Source: Methanosarcina spelaei (GTDB taxonomy: Archaea; Halobacteriota; Methanosarcinia; Methanosarcinales; Methanosarcinaceae). Taken from it: 36,195 bases of DNA. Of this stretch, positions 1 to 7,191 are shown one piece after another. A program made the position numbers and the translations under genes. Positions within the stretch are counted from its first letter, which is position 1. Every line of letters begins with the position of its first letter. The stretch covers positions 1 to 36,195 of the forward strand of contig NZ_LMVP01000257.1 in NCBI RefSeq assembly GCF_002287235.1, in the 5' to 3' direction. The notes beneath the pieces are model-generated. The model was not told the origin of the DNA, did no database searches, and saw only the letters and a program-made list of their open reading frames with translations.

Positions 1-1
1 T

Positions 2-21
2 CCCCAACCTAAAGGTTGGGG
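2..21. repeat. Perfect GC-rich hairpin, possible IS200/IS605-type element end
   Basis: An 8-bp perfect inverted repeat (CCCCAACC / GGTTGGGG) closes on a TAAA loop at the very left edge. Hairpins of this kind lie near the right end of IS200/IS605-family elements, just after tnpB. The body of any such element would lie outside the window, so this is an inference. It could equally be a terminator for a gene to the left. Confidence 0.35.
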
Positions 22-75
22 TATTCGTGACCCTCTGCGCTCCCTTGTAATAAAATCAAACTGTAGGTAGTTACC

Positions 76-145
76 TTATCAAAAAATGGAACGTATTTGG
101 ATCTCTCACTCTGCTTTGCAGAGATACTAAGTAACTTTTTGATAA
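76..145. repeat. Nested inverted repeat
   Basis: A 10-bp perfect inverted repeat (TTATCAAAAA at 76-85, TTTTTGATAA at 136-145) encloses a second one (ATCTCT at 101-106, AGAGAT at 120-125). The whole can fold into a long two-part hairpin. It has no coding potential. It may be part of the mobile-element end at the left edge or a separate cruciform. The rest of 146-350 shows nothing I can name. Confidence 0.4.
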
Positions 146-353
146 AGTTTCCTTAACCTCTAAGTAACCGAAATCCTACTTTCGATTTTTTGTTTGATAT
201 TCAGTCATTGTACTAAGAAGTGACAATTTAGATATTTTCAAATCAAGAAGAAATGGGGCTAACTTTGCTTCCAACAAGAAGACAAGTGCGCTTGAGGCCT
301 TCAAAATCTTTAAACGATAAATTGATGTTAACTTTTAAACAAAATAAGTATTC

Positions 354-363
354 AAATTTATAG
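354..363 (+). promoter_or_regulatory. Probable TATA box of the nuclease-like gene
   Basis: The AT-rich box AAATTTATAG lies about 45-54 nt before the ATG at 408. Archaeal transcription starts roughly 25 nt after the box, which would give a leader of about 20 nt. That leader contains a strong ribosome binding site (AGGAGGAG, 396-403). Confidence 0.4.
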
Positions 364-407
364 GGATCGCAAAAACTGTAATTATACTATTTCATAGGAG
401 GAGATGT

Positions 408-1139
408 ATGCCCGAGACTAAAAAAATTGAAAAAGTTAATGTCACTGACAACCAGAGTGAACTTAATAAGAAAAGTGTTGAAACAAAAGAAGTTAATGGA
501 AGATTCGATGCTCGTTCTAAAGAGTACGTTCAAAATAATGAAAGAAAAGGATTTAAATATGGAGCATCAGGCGATGGTTTAAAGAAAGAAGTTACTTCAG
601 AACGCCAACTTGAAAATAAAGAACAGGATTTGAAACAGGAATCAGAAAAGCAACTTGGAAATAAATCTGAAAAATTAAAGAAAGAAGTCACTCCAGAACG
701 CCAACTTGAAAATAAAGCTGAAAAAGCTGAAAAGACACGACCGGGTTGGAGTAATGATCAACAGAAGTATTTGCGACAAGTAGCTAAAATGAGTAGAGAA
801 GAAGCACAAAAACTCGGAATTCCTTCTAATATACATGGCTATTTGGTAAATGAGCGGGATCGGGCAAACAAAATGGCAAGATTGATCCGGAAAGAAGGTA
901 GCGTAGAAGCTGTGAAAAAGAAAATTCCAAATATAGAAACGACAAACAAAGGACTTCGTTCTCCTTTTAAAGGACAATATGATGTTGGACACAAGAAAGC
1001 GCATGTAATGGGTGGTTCGAACAAACTTGAAAATCTCAGATTTGAACTTGCTAGTGATAACCGAGCAAAGGGGCCGAGGGAGAGAATAGTTAACAACAAA
1101 ATAAAAGCAAGAAAAGAAGTGAATGATCCAGAAAACTGA
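408..1139 (+). CDS. Nuclease-like protein with HNH/toxin-type C-terminal domain
   Basis: A 243-residue, very basic and charged protein. Residues 1-120 are low-complexity Lys/Glu-rich sequence with an imperfect internal repeat (LKKEVTSERQLENK and LKKEVTPERQLENK). The last 60 residues look folded and carry a DVGHKKAHVMGG segment, then an ENLRFE stretch and SDNRAKG. This spacing of His, Gly-Gly, Asn and Asn-Arg is typical of HNH/endonuclease VII-like nucleases and of the GH-type nuclease domains at the C-terminus of polymorphic toxins. There is no signal peptide. The start has a strong ribosome binding site 4 nt upstream and a TATA box at a sensible distance. The gene stands alone, with no obvious immunity gene. 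The nuclease assignment rests on motif appearance only; a nucleic-acid-binding protein without catalysis is the alternative. Confidence 0.5.
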   Translation: MPETKKIEKVNVTDNQSELNKKSVETKEVNGRFDARSKEYVQNNERKGFKYGASGDGLKKEVTSERQLENKEQDLKQESEKQLGNKSEKLKKEVTPERQLENKAEKAEKTRPGWSNDQQKYLRQVAKMSREEAQKLGIPSNIHGYLVNERDRANKMARLIRKEGSVEAVKKKIPNIETTNKGLRSPFKGQYDVGHKKAHVMGGSNKLENLRFELASDNRAKGPRERIVNNKIKARKEVNDPEN

Positions 1140-1159
1140 GAAAGAAGAAACTGATCAAA

Positions 1160-1237
1160 ATGAACAGTTTAACTGAGAAAGAGAAGAGAATGTATCCAGA
1201 AAGAGCATTATGTGACCCGTTAAATGAGCATCCCTAA
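1160..1237 (+). CDS. Possible 25-residue small ORF (weak)
   Basis: A short ORF begins 20 nt after the nuclease-like gene, with an AAGAAGAAA purine tract in front, and ends in the loop of the following hairpin. The peptide is charged (it starts MNSLTEKEKRMYPERAL) and I recognise no family. Its place directly behind a nuclease-like gene is where an immunity gene would sit, but 25 residues is too short for known immunity proteins. Chance is the likelier explanation. Confidence 0.15.
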   Translation: MNSLTEKEKRMYPERALCDPLNEHP

Positions 1238-1251
1238 ATCTGCTCATTTTT
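1222..1251 (+). terminator. Hairpin with T-tract after the nuclease-like gene
   Basis: A 9-bp perfect stem (AAATGAGCA / TGCTCATTT) with a 10-nt loop is followed directly by a run of T. It lies about 80 nt after the stop codon of the nuclease-like gene. Archaea terminate mainly at T-runs, so the T-tract is the functional part expected. Confidence 0.55.
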
Positions 1252-2236
1252 GCCTTAGCATAAAGACAAAGAGATAATACTGGATCATTTACTTGTGTGT
1301 GAACATGCTTGTATACTATAATAGTTCATAAGTATAATAATTTTAGAATTTTTCCTGTTATCCAGTGACCTTATTATCTCAGCAAAACTAGTACCACGAA
1401 AATTTAGTTATGGAGCATAAAACTTGGATAGTTATTCATAACAAATAGGCAAAAGCAAGCTTCTTTGAGTAAAGAGATTCAAAGCTTATTCAGGCGATCC
1501 ATAATTACGTTTTCTCGGCACTAGTGTGATGGAAACTTAATTATGATACGTTAAATACATAGACAACTCTTCATACGTAGTCCCTTTCTGAATTATAATG
1601 ATTCATAACTAAATTTCTTAGACACCAGCAATTTATCTCTTCATTCGTCTGTACGTTTATGCCTGTCTCTACCTTTAAAATCTGTAACTAAAAGTTGCAA
1701 TCGTTTTGATTCTGCTATTTACACTATTAATATTCCGTTCTTTTATTACTCCTATTTTTTAGTCGTTTCTTTTATAATAAATCCTACATTCGGCAGCAAG
1801 CACATTCCAACATCTAAATATTCTTAATTGTTATTTTTTGTAGGTTAAGTTAAAAAACAGCATCTTGCGGATTATCTATCTAGCATGATTTGTCTTTTAT
1901 CTCATATATTATAAATATATATTAATTATGTTATGGTTAACATTTAGTAATTTTTGATTTAAATTAAATATCAAAAGTTCTAAAAAAAACGATATCAATA
2001 GAAAAATTGAATGGATTTTTATGTCGACCTGCCGAAAGCAGGATAAATAGTTGAATAGCTGAATTTTAAAATAAACATTTTTTATAGCTATTTATCAAGA
2101 TATACTCTCAATAAAAGAACTCTTGGAGCAAATAGGCAAGTTTAATAATTATAAATTAAATTATAACTTTGTTAAAACTTAAGATTATAATTGTTTACAA
2201 GTTAATTGCTTTTAGTAAACTAGAAGGATTATTAAA
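1252..2236. other. AT-rich stretch without a recognisable gene
   Basis: Nearly 1 kb with stops in all frames. I see no RNA gene, no clear repeat and no gene fragment that I can name. The last 100 bases are very AT-rich (around 2148-2200) and probably hold the promoter of the chaperone cluster, but several boxes qualify and I cannot choose one. Confidence 0.5.
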
Positions 2237-2454
2237 ATGGTTGACAGCTATACAAATATACAAACTTATACGACTAAAAAGATTTTAATTTTCTCAGCAG
2301 TATTTATTTTCTTAGCAACATCGCTTCTTTTCTCAACTTGAGTTGCACCGGTTGGTGCTATTGTAGTAGTGTAATAGCTTTGTCAACTATTTTAGGCACT
2401 TTATGGGCACATAGTCTGTATTTACAGATGTCCTTTTGCAGTGGAAATCACTGA
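2237..2454 (+). pseudogene. Broken small membrane-protein gene heading the chaperone cluster
   Basis: From the ATG at 2237 (AAGGAT 8-13 nt upstream) a frame runs for 34 codons, ending in a hydrophobic helix (KILIFSAVFIFLATSLLFS) before an in-frame TGA. The same frame continues with hydrophobic VAPVGAIVVV, then stops. Shifting by one base continues the pattern with VIALSTILGTLWAHSLYL and ends at TGA 2452-2454. Read together this is a protein of about 70 residues with two membrane helices, broken by one nonsense codon (TGA where TGG would give Trp) and one frameshift. The fragment ends 19 bp before the GrpE-like gene, so it was probably the first gene of the operon. The family is unknown. The 34-residue single-helix peptide might still be made. 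Confidence 0.5.
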
Positions 2455-2473
2455 GATACAAGGAGATTAAGAG

Positions 2474-3235
2474 ATGGGCAATAATGACAAGGAAGAGCCT
2501 CCTACTGGTCAAATAATGGTAGATGATGTATTTCCTGAAAATATAAAAGATGAAGTTGCCGATATAGTTACAAGCAACGAAGAAATCGAAGAGAGTTTGA
2601 TACTTGATGAGCCTCTCAATGGACCGAATGTCGAAAAGTGTACTGAAGAGGAACTCGAAAAAGCTGAAAATCTAAGCATCAGTAATAATGATATTTTGCA
2701 AAATATTACTGCCCTTTCGGCTAAAATAGACTCCCTTAATCAGCTCTTTTCCGAAAAAATACCGGATATGGAATATAAGGGAAAAATTATCGATCAAATG
2801 CATAAAGAGCTTCAGAAGTATAAGGATGACATTTACTCACAGGTTCTCAGACAAGTTCTTCTTGACATTATTGAAGTTAGAGACAGTATTTTGAGAATAA
2901 CCGATTTTTATCTCAAGAAGCCTGCAGGAGAACAGGATATTCCCAACGAAACTTTTGCAGGATATGCTCTTGACATTCAAGATATATTAGAGAAGAATGG
3001 CGTTGAAATATACGAAAGCAGCCCTGGAGATTCTTTTTCGCCGGTAAAACAGCGAGTAATTAAGAAGATTGTTACTGGAAACAGTGAACTACATGGTAAA
3101 GTTGCCGAGTCTTTAAGCTGTGGCTATGACTATAACGGAAGGACTATTTCTACAGAAAAAATTGCTGTTTATTATTATGAAGAGCCAGCCGAAATAATAA
3201 CAGAAGACAATACGGAGATGGTACAAAATGGCTAA
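2474..3235 (+). CDS. GrpE-like nucleotide exchange factor
   Basis: A 253-residue protein. Residues 1-70 are acidic and probably disordered. A coiled-coil region follows (about 75-125: LSAKIDSLNQLFSEKI and QMHKELQKYKDDIYSQ), then a helical part. The C-terminus matches the GrpE beta-domain pattern: GVEIYESSPGDSFSP, a spacer, then a CGYDYNGRTI segment and a closing hydrophobic strand. GrpE dimers release ADP from DnaK-type Hsp70s in the cytoplasm. The start has AAGGAGAT 7 nt upstream. The gene overlaps the next one, an Hsp70, by 8 bp, so the two are translationally coupled and the partner is clear. It is longer and more divergent than housekeeping GrpE, so it looks like a dedicated paralogue. 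The GrpE fold assignment is firm; activity on both Hsp70s of the cluster is inferred. Confidence 0.8.
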   Translation: MGNNDKEEPPTGQIMVDDVFPENIKDEVADIVTSNEEIEESLILDEPLNGPNVEKCTEEELEKAENLSISNNDILQNITALSAKIDSLNQLFSEKIPDMEYKGKIIDQMHKELQKYKDDIYSQVLRQVLLDIIEVRDSILRITDFYLKKPAGEQDIPNETFAGYALDIQDILEKNGVEIYESSPGDSFSPVKQRVIKKIVTGNSELHGKVAESLSCGYDYNGRTISTEKIAVYYYEEPAEIITEDNTEMVQNG

Positions 3236-4859
3236 ATATGTCTATGGAATTGATCTTGGTACGACATATTCATGTATTGCGTATGTTGACGAAAGTGGAA
3301 GGGCAAATGTTATTAAAAATTTAGAAGGAACAAATACCACCCCTTCTGTTGTTAATTTTGCAAGTCCCAATCAAGTTGTCGTAGGACAGGTGGCAAAGGA
3401 GACTGCCGTTATTGACCCTAAGAATACTGTATCACTAGTAAAAACATTGATGGGTAAAAGTAACTTTGCTATAAATTACAACCATGAAGATAAATCTCCT
3501 GAAGAAGTGTCGGCCTACATCTTGAGGAAGCTTGCAGAAGATGCGGCAAAGGAAATTGATGCAGAAGTAAAGGATGTAGTAATTACATGTCCTGCTTATT
3601 TTGGTACTGCTGAAAGAACAGCAACAAAGAATGCAGGAATAATTGCTGGCCTCAATGTGCTGGAGATTATTAGTGAGCCGGTTGCTGCAGCAATTTACTA
3701 TGGGTGCACTAAAGAACCTGAAGAAAAAACTATTCTTGTATATGATCTGGGGGGAGGAACTTTTGATGTTACTATCATGAGTATTAACTCCGAAAAAATT
3801 GAGATTATATGTTCTGACGGGGACCATGATTTAGGCGGAAAAGATTGGGACAGTGCAACCATGCGTTACCTTGCAGATGAATTTGCTTCTCAAAAATCAT
3901 ACAATGGGGATCTTGATGAATACGCACAGCAGGATCTTCGTTTGAAAGCTGAAAAAGCAAAACAGCAACTTTCTGCGAAAGAAAAAACTCCTGTTATAGT
4001 TGAGGCAGCTGGAGAAAGGGCAAGAATTGATTTTTCAAGAGAAAAATTCGATGAGATTACTTCTTCACTGTTAAATTCCACTATTACTAAGACTGATGCT
4101 GCTATTGCTGTGGCAGAACAACGCGGTTTTAAAGTAGATGAAATTCTTTTGGTTGGCGGTTCTACGAGAATGCCACAGGTAACCAGGGTGTTGGAGGAAA
4201 AATACCGCATAAAGCCTAAGATTCTTGAACCGGATGAAGCTGTTGCTAAAGGGGCTGCAATTAACGCTGTTAATGTTTACATCAACAACCAACCAACTTT
4301 GTCCAAATGGAATGAAGACAATAAAGGCAGTGTGACTTCCGATTCCGTTTTAGATCCATCTAATAGTGTTGAACAATTATCTGTTGACCCAGCGATGATG
4401 AGCATAGGTGGAAAAAAGCGTGCGATTGTTGTGGCTACAACTAAAAGTTTTGCTGTAGAAGCGATTGTAAATGAGGAGCCAAAATGTTGTAATATGATTA
4501 TCAAAAACAATTCTATGCCTGATGGTGTCATAACTGTTTCCCAGACATTTGGAACAGCCATTGCAAACCAGGAAACAGCCGAAATCGTTGTCTATGAAAG
4601 CGATTTCATGGACGAGTATTTTGATATTGATAAAGATTACGTAATTGGTACAGCGACCTTAGAATTACCGGACAACCTTCCTTCTGGTGCGCCAATTGAG
4701 ATAATATTAAGCCTTAATAGTGAAGGCATTTTGGAAGTCACTGGTAAAGATCTGAAAAGCAACAAAGAAATTCATGCAACTATGCAGTCAAAAAATATCA
4801 TGACCAGTGAAGAAGTTGAGGATTTAAGAAAAAAATCACAGCAAATGGTCTTGATGTAA
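3228..4859 (+). CDS. Hsp70 (DnaK-like) lacking the C-terminal lid
   Basis: A 543-residue Hsp70, against about 610-640 for usual DnaK. The ATPase domain is complete: phosphate-1 motif IDLGTTYS near residue 8, phosphate-2 motif VYDLGGGTFD at 171-180, and adenosine motif VGGSTR at 309-314. A low-complexity linker (about 350-395) joins it to a beta-sandwich substrate-binding domain (about 400-520). The chain ends at 543 after one short helix, so the alpha-helical lid that closes over bound peptide is missing. The linker has no clear conserved DnaK hydrophobic motif (VLLL-type), which could alter coupling between the domains. The gene overlaps the GrpE-like gene and lies upstream of a second Hsp70. 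It probably binds and releases client proteins in an ATP-dependent way with faster exchange than canonical DnaK, which is an inference from the missing lid. Confidence 0.9.
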   Translation: MAKYVYGIDLGTTYSCIAYVDESGRANVIKNLEGTNTTPSVVNFASPNQVVVGQVAKETAVIDPKNTVSLVKTLMGKSNFAINYNHEDKSPEEVSAYILRKLAEDAAKEIDAEVKDVVITCPAYFGTAERTATKNAGIIAGLNVLEIISEPVAAAIYYGCTKEPEEKTILVYDLGGGTFDVTIMSINSEKIEIICSDGDHDLGGKDWDSATMRYLADEFASQKSYNGDLDEYAQQDLRLKAEKAKQQLSAKEKTPVIVEAAGERARIDFSREKFDEITSSLLNSTITKTDAAIAVAEQRGFKVDEILLVGGSTRMPQVTRVLEEKYRIKPKILEPDEAVAKGAAINAVNVYINNQPTLSKWNEDNKGSVTSDSVLDPSNSVEQLSVDPAMMSIGGKKRAIVVATTKSFAVEAIVNEEPKCCNMIIKNNSMPDGVITVSQTFGTAIANQETAEIVVYESDFMDEYFDIDKDYVIGTATLELPDNLPSGAPIEIILSLNSEGILEVTGKDLKSNKEIHATMQSKNIMTSEEVEDLRKKSQQMVLM

Positions 4860-4887
4860 TTACATTTTATCAGCTACAATACTTATT

Positions 4888-5016
4888 GGGCTTATCCTAA
4901 AACTCAAAATCATTTTTTTTCAATTTCAAATTTGAAAAATCAATCGAATTTATGATCATGAAAGCAGTTTTTAAATTTCCATATTTAATTATAAAATCGG
5001 TTTAAGATGAGCTCAT
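4888..5016. mobile_element. Degenerate MITE-like element between the two Hsp70 genes
   Basis: The left part (GGGCTTATCCTAAAACTC, from 4888) and the right part (GGTTTAAGATGAGCTCA, ending near 5015) are imperfect inverted repeats. They resemble the cleaner 18-bp terminal repeats of the element at 35966-36067. The interior is AT-rich and noncoding. It fills most of the 193-bp gap separating the two Hsp70 genes, so it may have been inserted into an operon that was once tighter. Confidence 0.45.
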
Positions 5017-5052
5017 TGAGTTTGCAAGCTAATTTAGTTTGGAGGAATAAAA

Positions 5053-7167
5053 GTGGGTATTATAGTCGGAATTGACTTAGGTACAACTTTTAGTGCTGTT
5101 GCATGTATAGATAAGCAAACTGGAAAACCAGAAGTTATAAAAAATTGTTTTGGCAGTGTTATCACTCCTTCAGTTTTGTGTTTCGAGCCTGATGGGAATA
5201 TTTTGTATGGCCAAGACGCTAAAAATATGCAAGCGATGGGCGATACCAATACCGTTGCGTTTTTTAAACGTAGCATGGGTAAAGATATGTTTTCTGTAGA
5301 GATTAATGGAAAAACATATAATGCAACGGATTTCTCGGCCAAGCTTCTTGAAAAGATCAAGGAAGAAGCCGAATCACAAATCGGGGAGAAAATTGATGCT
5401 GCTGTTATAACTGTTCCTGCTTATTTTACTCATAAAGAGCGTGAAGCCACTATTGAAGCTGGCAAAAGAGCAGGGCTAGATGTCCTTTCAATTATTAATG
5501 AGCCTACTGCAGCGGCAATCGCATATGGCTTGAATGGCAAAGATGCAGAGCAAACTGTACTGATATATGACCTTGGGGGTGGTACATTCGATGTTACCAT
5601 TGCCCGTATCAATAAAGACGAAATTGATATCCTTGGTAGTGATGGCAACCATGAACTTGGTGGCAAAGATTGGGATGATTGTATAGCAAGATACCTGGTA
5701 GCTGAATTCCAAGAACGATATGGAATAGACTTAAGCGAGGATAGAGAAATGGTTGCCTCTTTATTGGTAACTGCTGAGAATGTAAAGAGGCAGCTAACAG
5801 CAAAAGACACTGTAAGAGTGCCCATTACCTATCAAAGTATTAAAGCTAATATTGAAATTACAGAAGACTTGTTTGAATCTATTTCACAATTTTTGTTAGG
5901 AACAACTAAAGAATTAACGGAAGGTTTAATCACTTCCCTCAATTTATCATGGAACAATATCGATGGTGTAATTCTTGTTGGCGGCTCCACAAGAATGAGA
6001 ATGGTTCATAAGTATGTTGAGAACATGTCTGGTAAACAGCCTCTTTCGGGTGTTAACGTGGACGAAGCTGTAGCTCTTGGAGCAGCAATCAAAGCCAATA
6101 CTGATGAGAAAGTGAATGTAGTTCCTTTGCTTGGCGGGTTAATGCATCGTCAAAAAACAAACAAACTGTGCATACAAGGCGCTAAAGCTGTGTTTGATGT
6201 TACAGCTCATTCTCTTGGAATGATATCTATTAGTCCTGATGGAGAAAAATACATTAACAGCATAATTATTAAGAAAAATAGTAAAGTTCCAGCAGAGAAT
6301 ACAAAATCATTTAAGTTTAAGACAAGAACTAAAAATAACGAACTTGAAGTATATATTTTGCAAGGTGAATTTGAAAGACCTTTAGATAATACGATTATCA
6401 ATAAATATGTAATAACAGACATCGAAAGAGTTTCCTCATCTACTTCTTTTATTGATGTAACATATCAATACACCTCTAATGGCGTTGTTGAAGTATCAGC
6501 GGTTCAACAAGAAAATCATAAAAAACTGCCAATTAGAATTGAGCCAATACCTGAAGATATGGATTGGACTGACAGGTCACCAAAAGATCAAGCTGGTAAC
6601 GTAGAGGCTCCGAGTGTTGAGATCATTTTAGCAGTTGATTTATCTGGAAGCATGTATGGCGAGCCAATTGAAAAAGCACAGCAAGCAATGCATGATTTTG
6701 TAGCCAAATTAGAAGAAGGTAACACCAAAATTGGCATTCTTGCATTTGCCAATAAAGTCAAATGTGTATTGCCGCTTGATGCCGATTTTTATAATGTTGA
6801 TAATGTAATATCAAAATTAAGTAGTGTGAAAGTAGGTATTGGAAATTCTGCAGAACCATTTACAACTGCTTTAACCCTGTTAAAAGGAAACCTTTCTGAA
6901 AATGAGAGCGAAGTATGCTACATTATTGTGCTTACTGATGGTGAGTGGTACCATCAGAAACGGGCAATAAGCGCAGCTAAGAAGTGTCATGAAGCAGGCA
7001 TAGAAATAATTGCATTGGGATTTGGAAAAGCAGACTATGAGTTTCTAAAACAAATTGCATCTGTAGATGAATTTGCTTCTATAACAAGTTTGACTGAACT
7101 ATCCGGTTCATTCTCTAAGATTGCTCAAGCAATCAGCGATTATGCGACTGGTTTGAAAGTAATGTAA
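5053..7167 (+). CDS. Hsp70-VWA fusion protein
   Basis: A 704-residue protein. Residues 1-350 are an Hsp70 ATPase domain with IDLGTTFS near residue 7, IYDLGGGTFD at 171-180 and VGGSTR at 309-314. Residues about 375-510 resemble an Hsp70 substrate-binding beta-sandwich (DVTAHSLGMISI, then ELEVYILQGEF). In place of the helical lid there is a VWA domain (about 522-700) with an intact metal-ion-dependent adhesion site: DLSGS at 529-533, Thr at 604/605, and Asp 629 in VLTDGEW. VWA domains bind protein partners through a metal ion held at this site. The start codon is GTG, chosen because GGAGG lies 8 nt upstream and because it gives the normal Hsp70 N-terminus. The next gene follows after 24 bp, so the two are probably cotranscribed. 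Both folds are clear; the client and the reason for the fusion are unknown. Confidence 0.9.
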   Translation: MGIIVGIDLGTTFSAVACIDKQTGKPEVIKNCFGSVITPSVLCFEPDGNILYGQDAKNMQAMGDTNTVAFFKRSMGKDMFSVEINGKTYNATDFSAKLLEKIKEEAESQIGEKIDAAVITVPAYFTHKEREATIEAGKRAGLDVLSIINEPTAAAIAYGLNGKDAEQTVLIYDLGGGTFDVTIARINKDEIDILGSDGNHELGGKDWDDCIARYLVAEFQERYGIDLSEDREMVASLLVTAENVKRQLTAKDTVRVPITYQSIKANIEITEDLFESISQFLLGTTKELTEGLITSLNLSWNNIDGVILVGGSTRMRMVHKYVENMSGKQPLSGVNVDEAVALGAAIKANTDEKVNVVPLLGGLMHRQKTNKLCIQGAKAVFDVTAHSLGMISISPDGEKYINSIIIKKNSKVPAENTKSFKFKTRTKNNELEVYILQGEFERPLDNTIINKYVITDIERVSSSTSFIDVTYQYTSNGVVEVSAVQQENHKKLPIRIEPIPEDMDWTDRSPKDQAGNVEAPSVEIILAVDLSGSMYGEPIEKAQQAMHDFVAKLEEGNTKIGILAFANKVKCVLPLDADFYNVDNVISKLSSVKVGIGNSAEPFTTALTLLKGNLSENESEVCYIIVLTDGEWYHQKRAISAAKKCHEAGIEIIALGFGKADYEFLKQIASVDEFASITSLTELSGSFSKIAQAISDYATGLKVM

Positions 7168-7191
7168 TTATAGAGTAAAGGTAGTGCTTTC

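Noticed and set aside
2335-2345. Recoding of TGA as an amino acid in the small membrane gene
   Set aside because: A second disruption (frameshift) follows shortly after, so ordinary decay explains it; Methanosarcina recodes TAG for pyrrolysine, not TGA.
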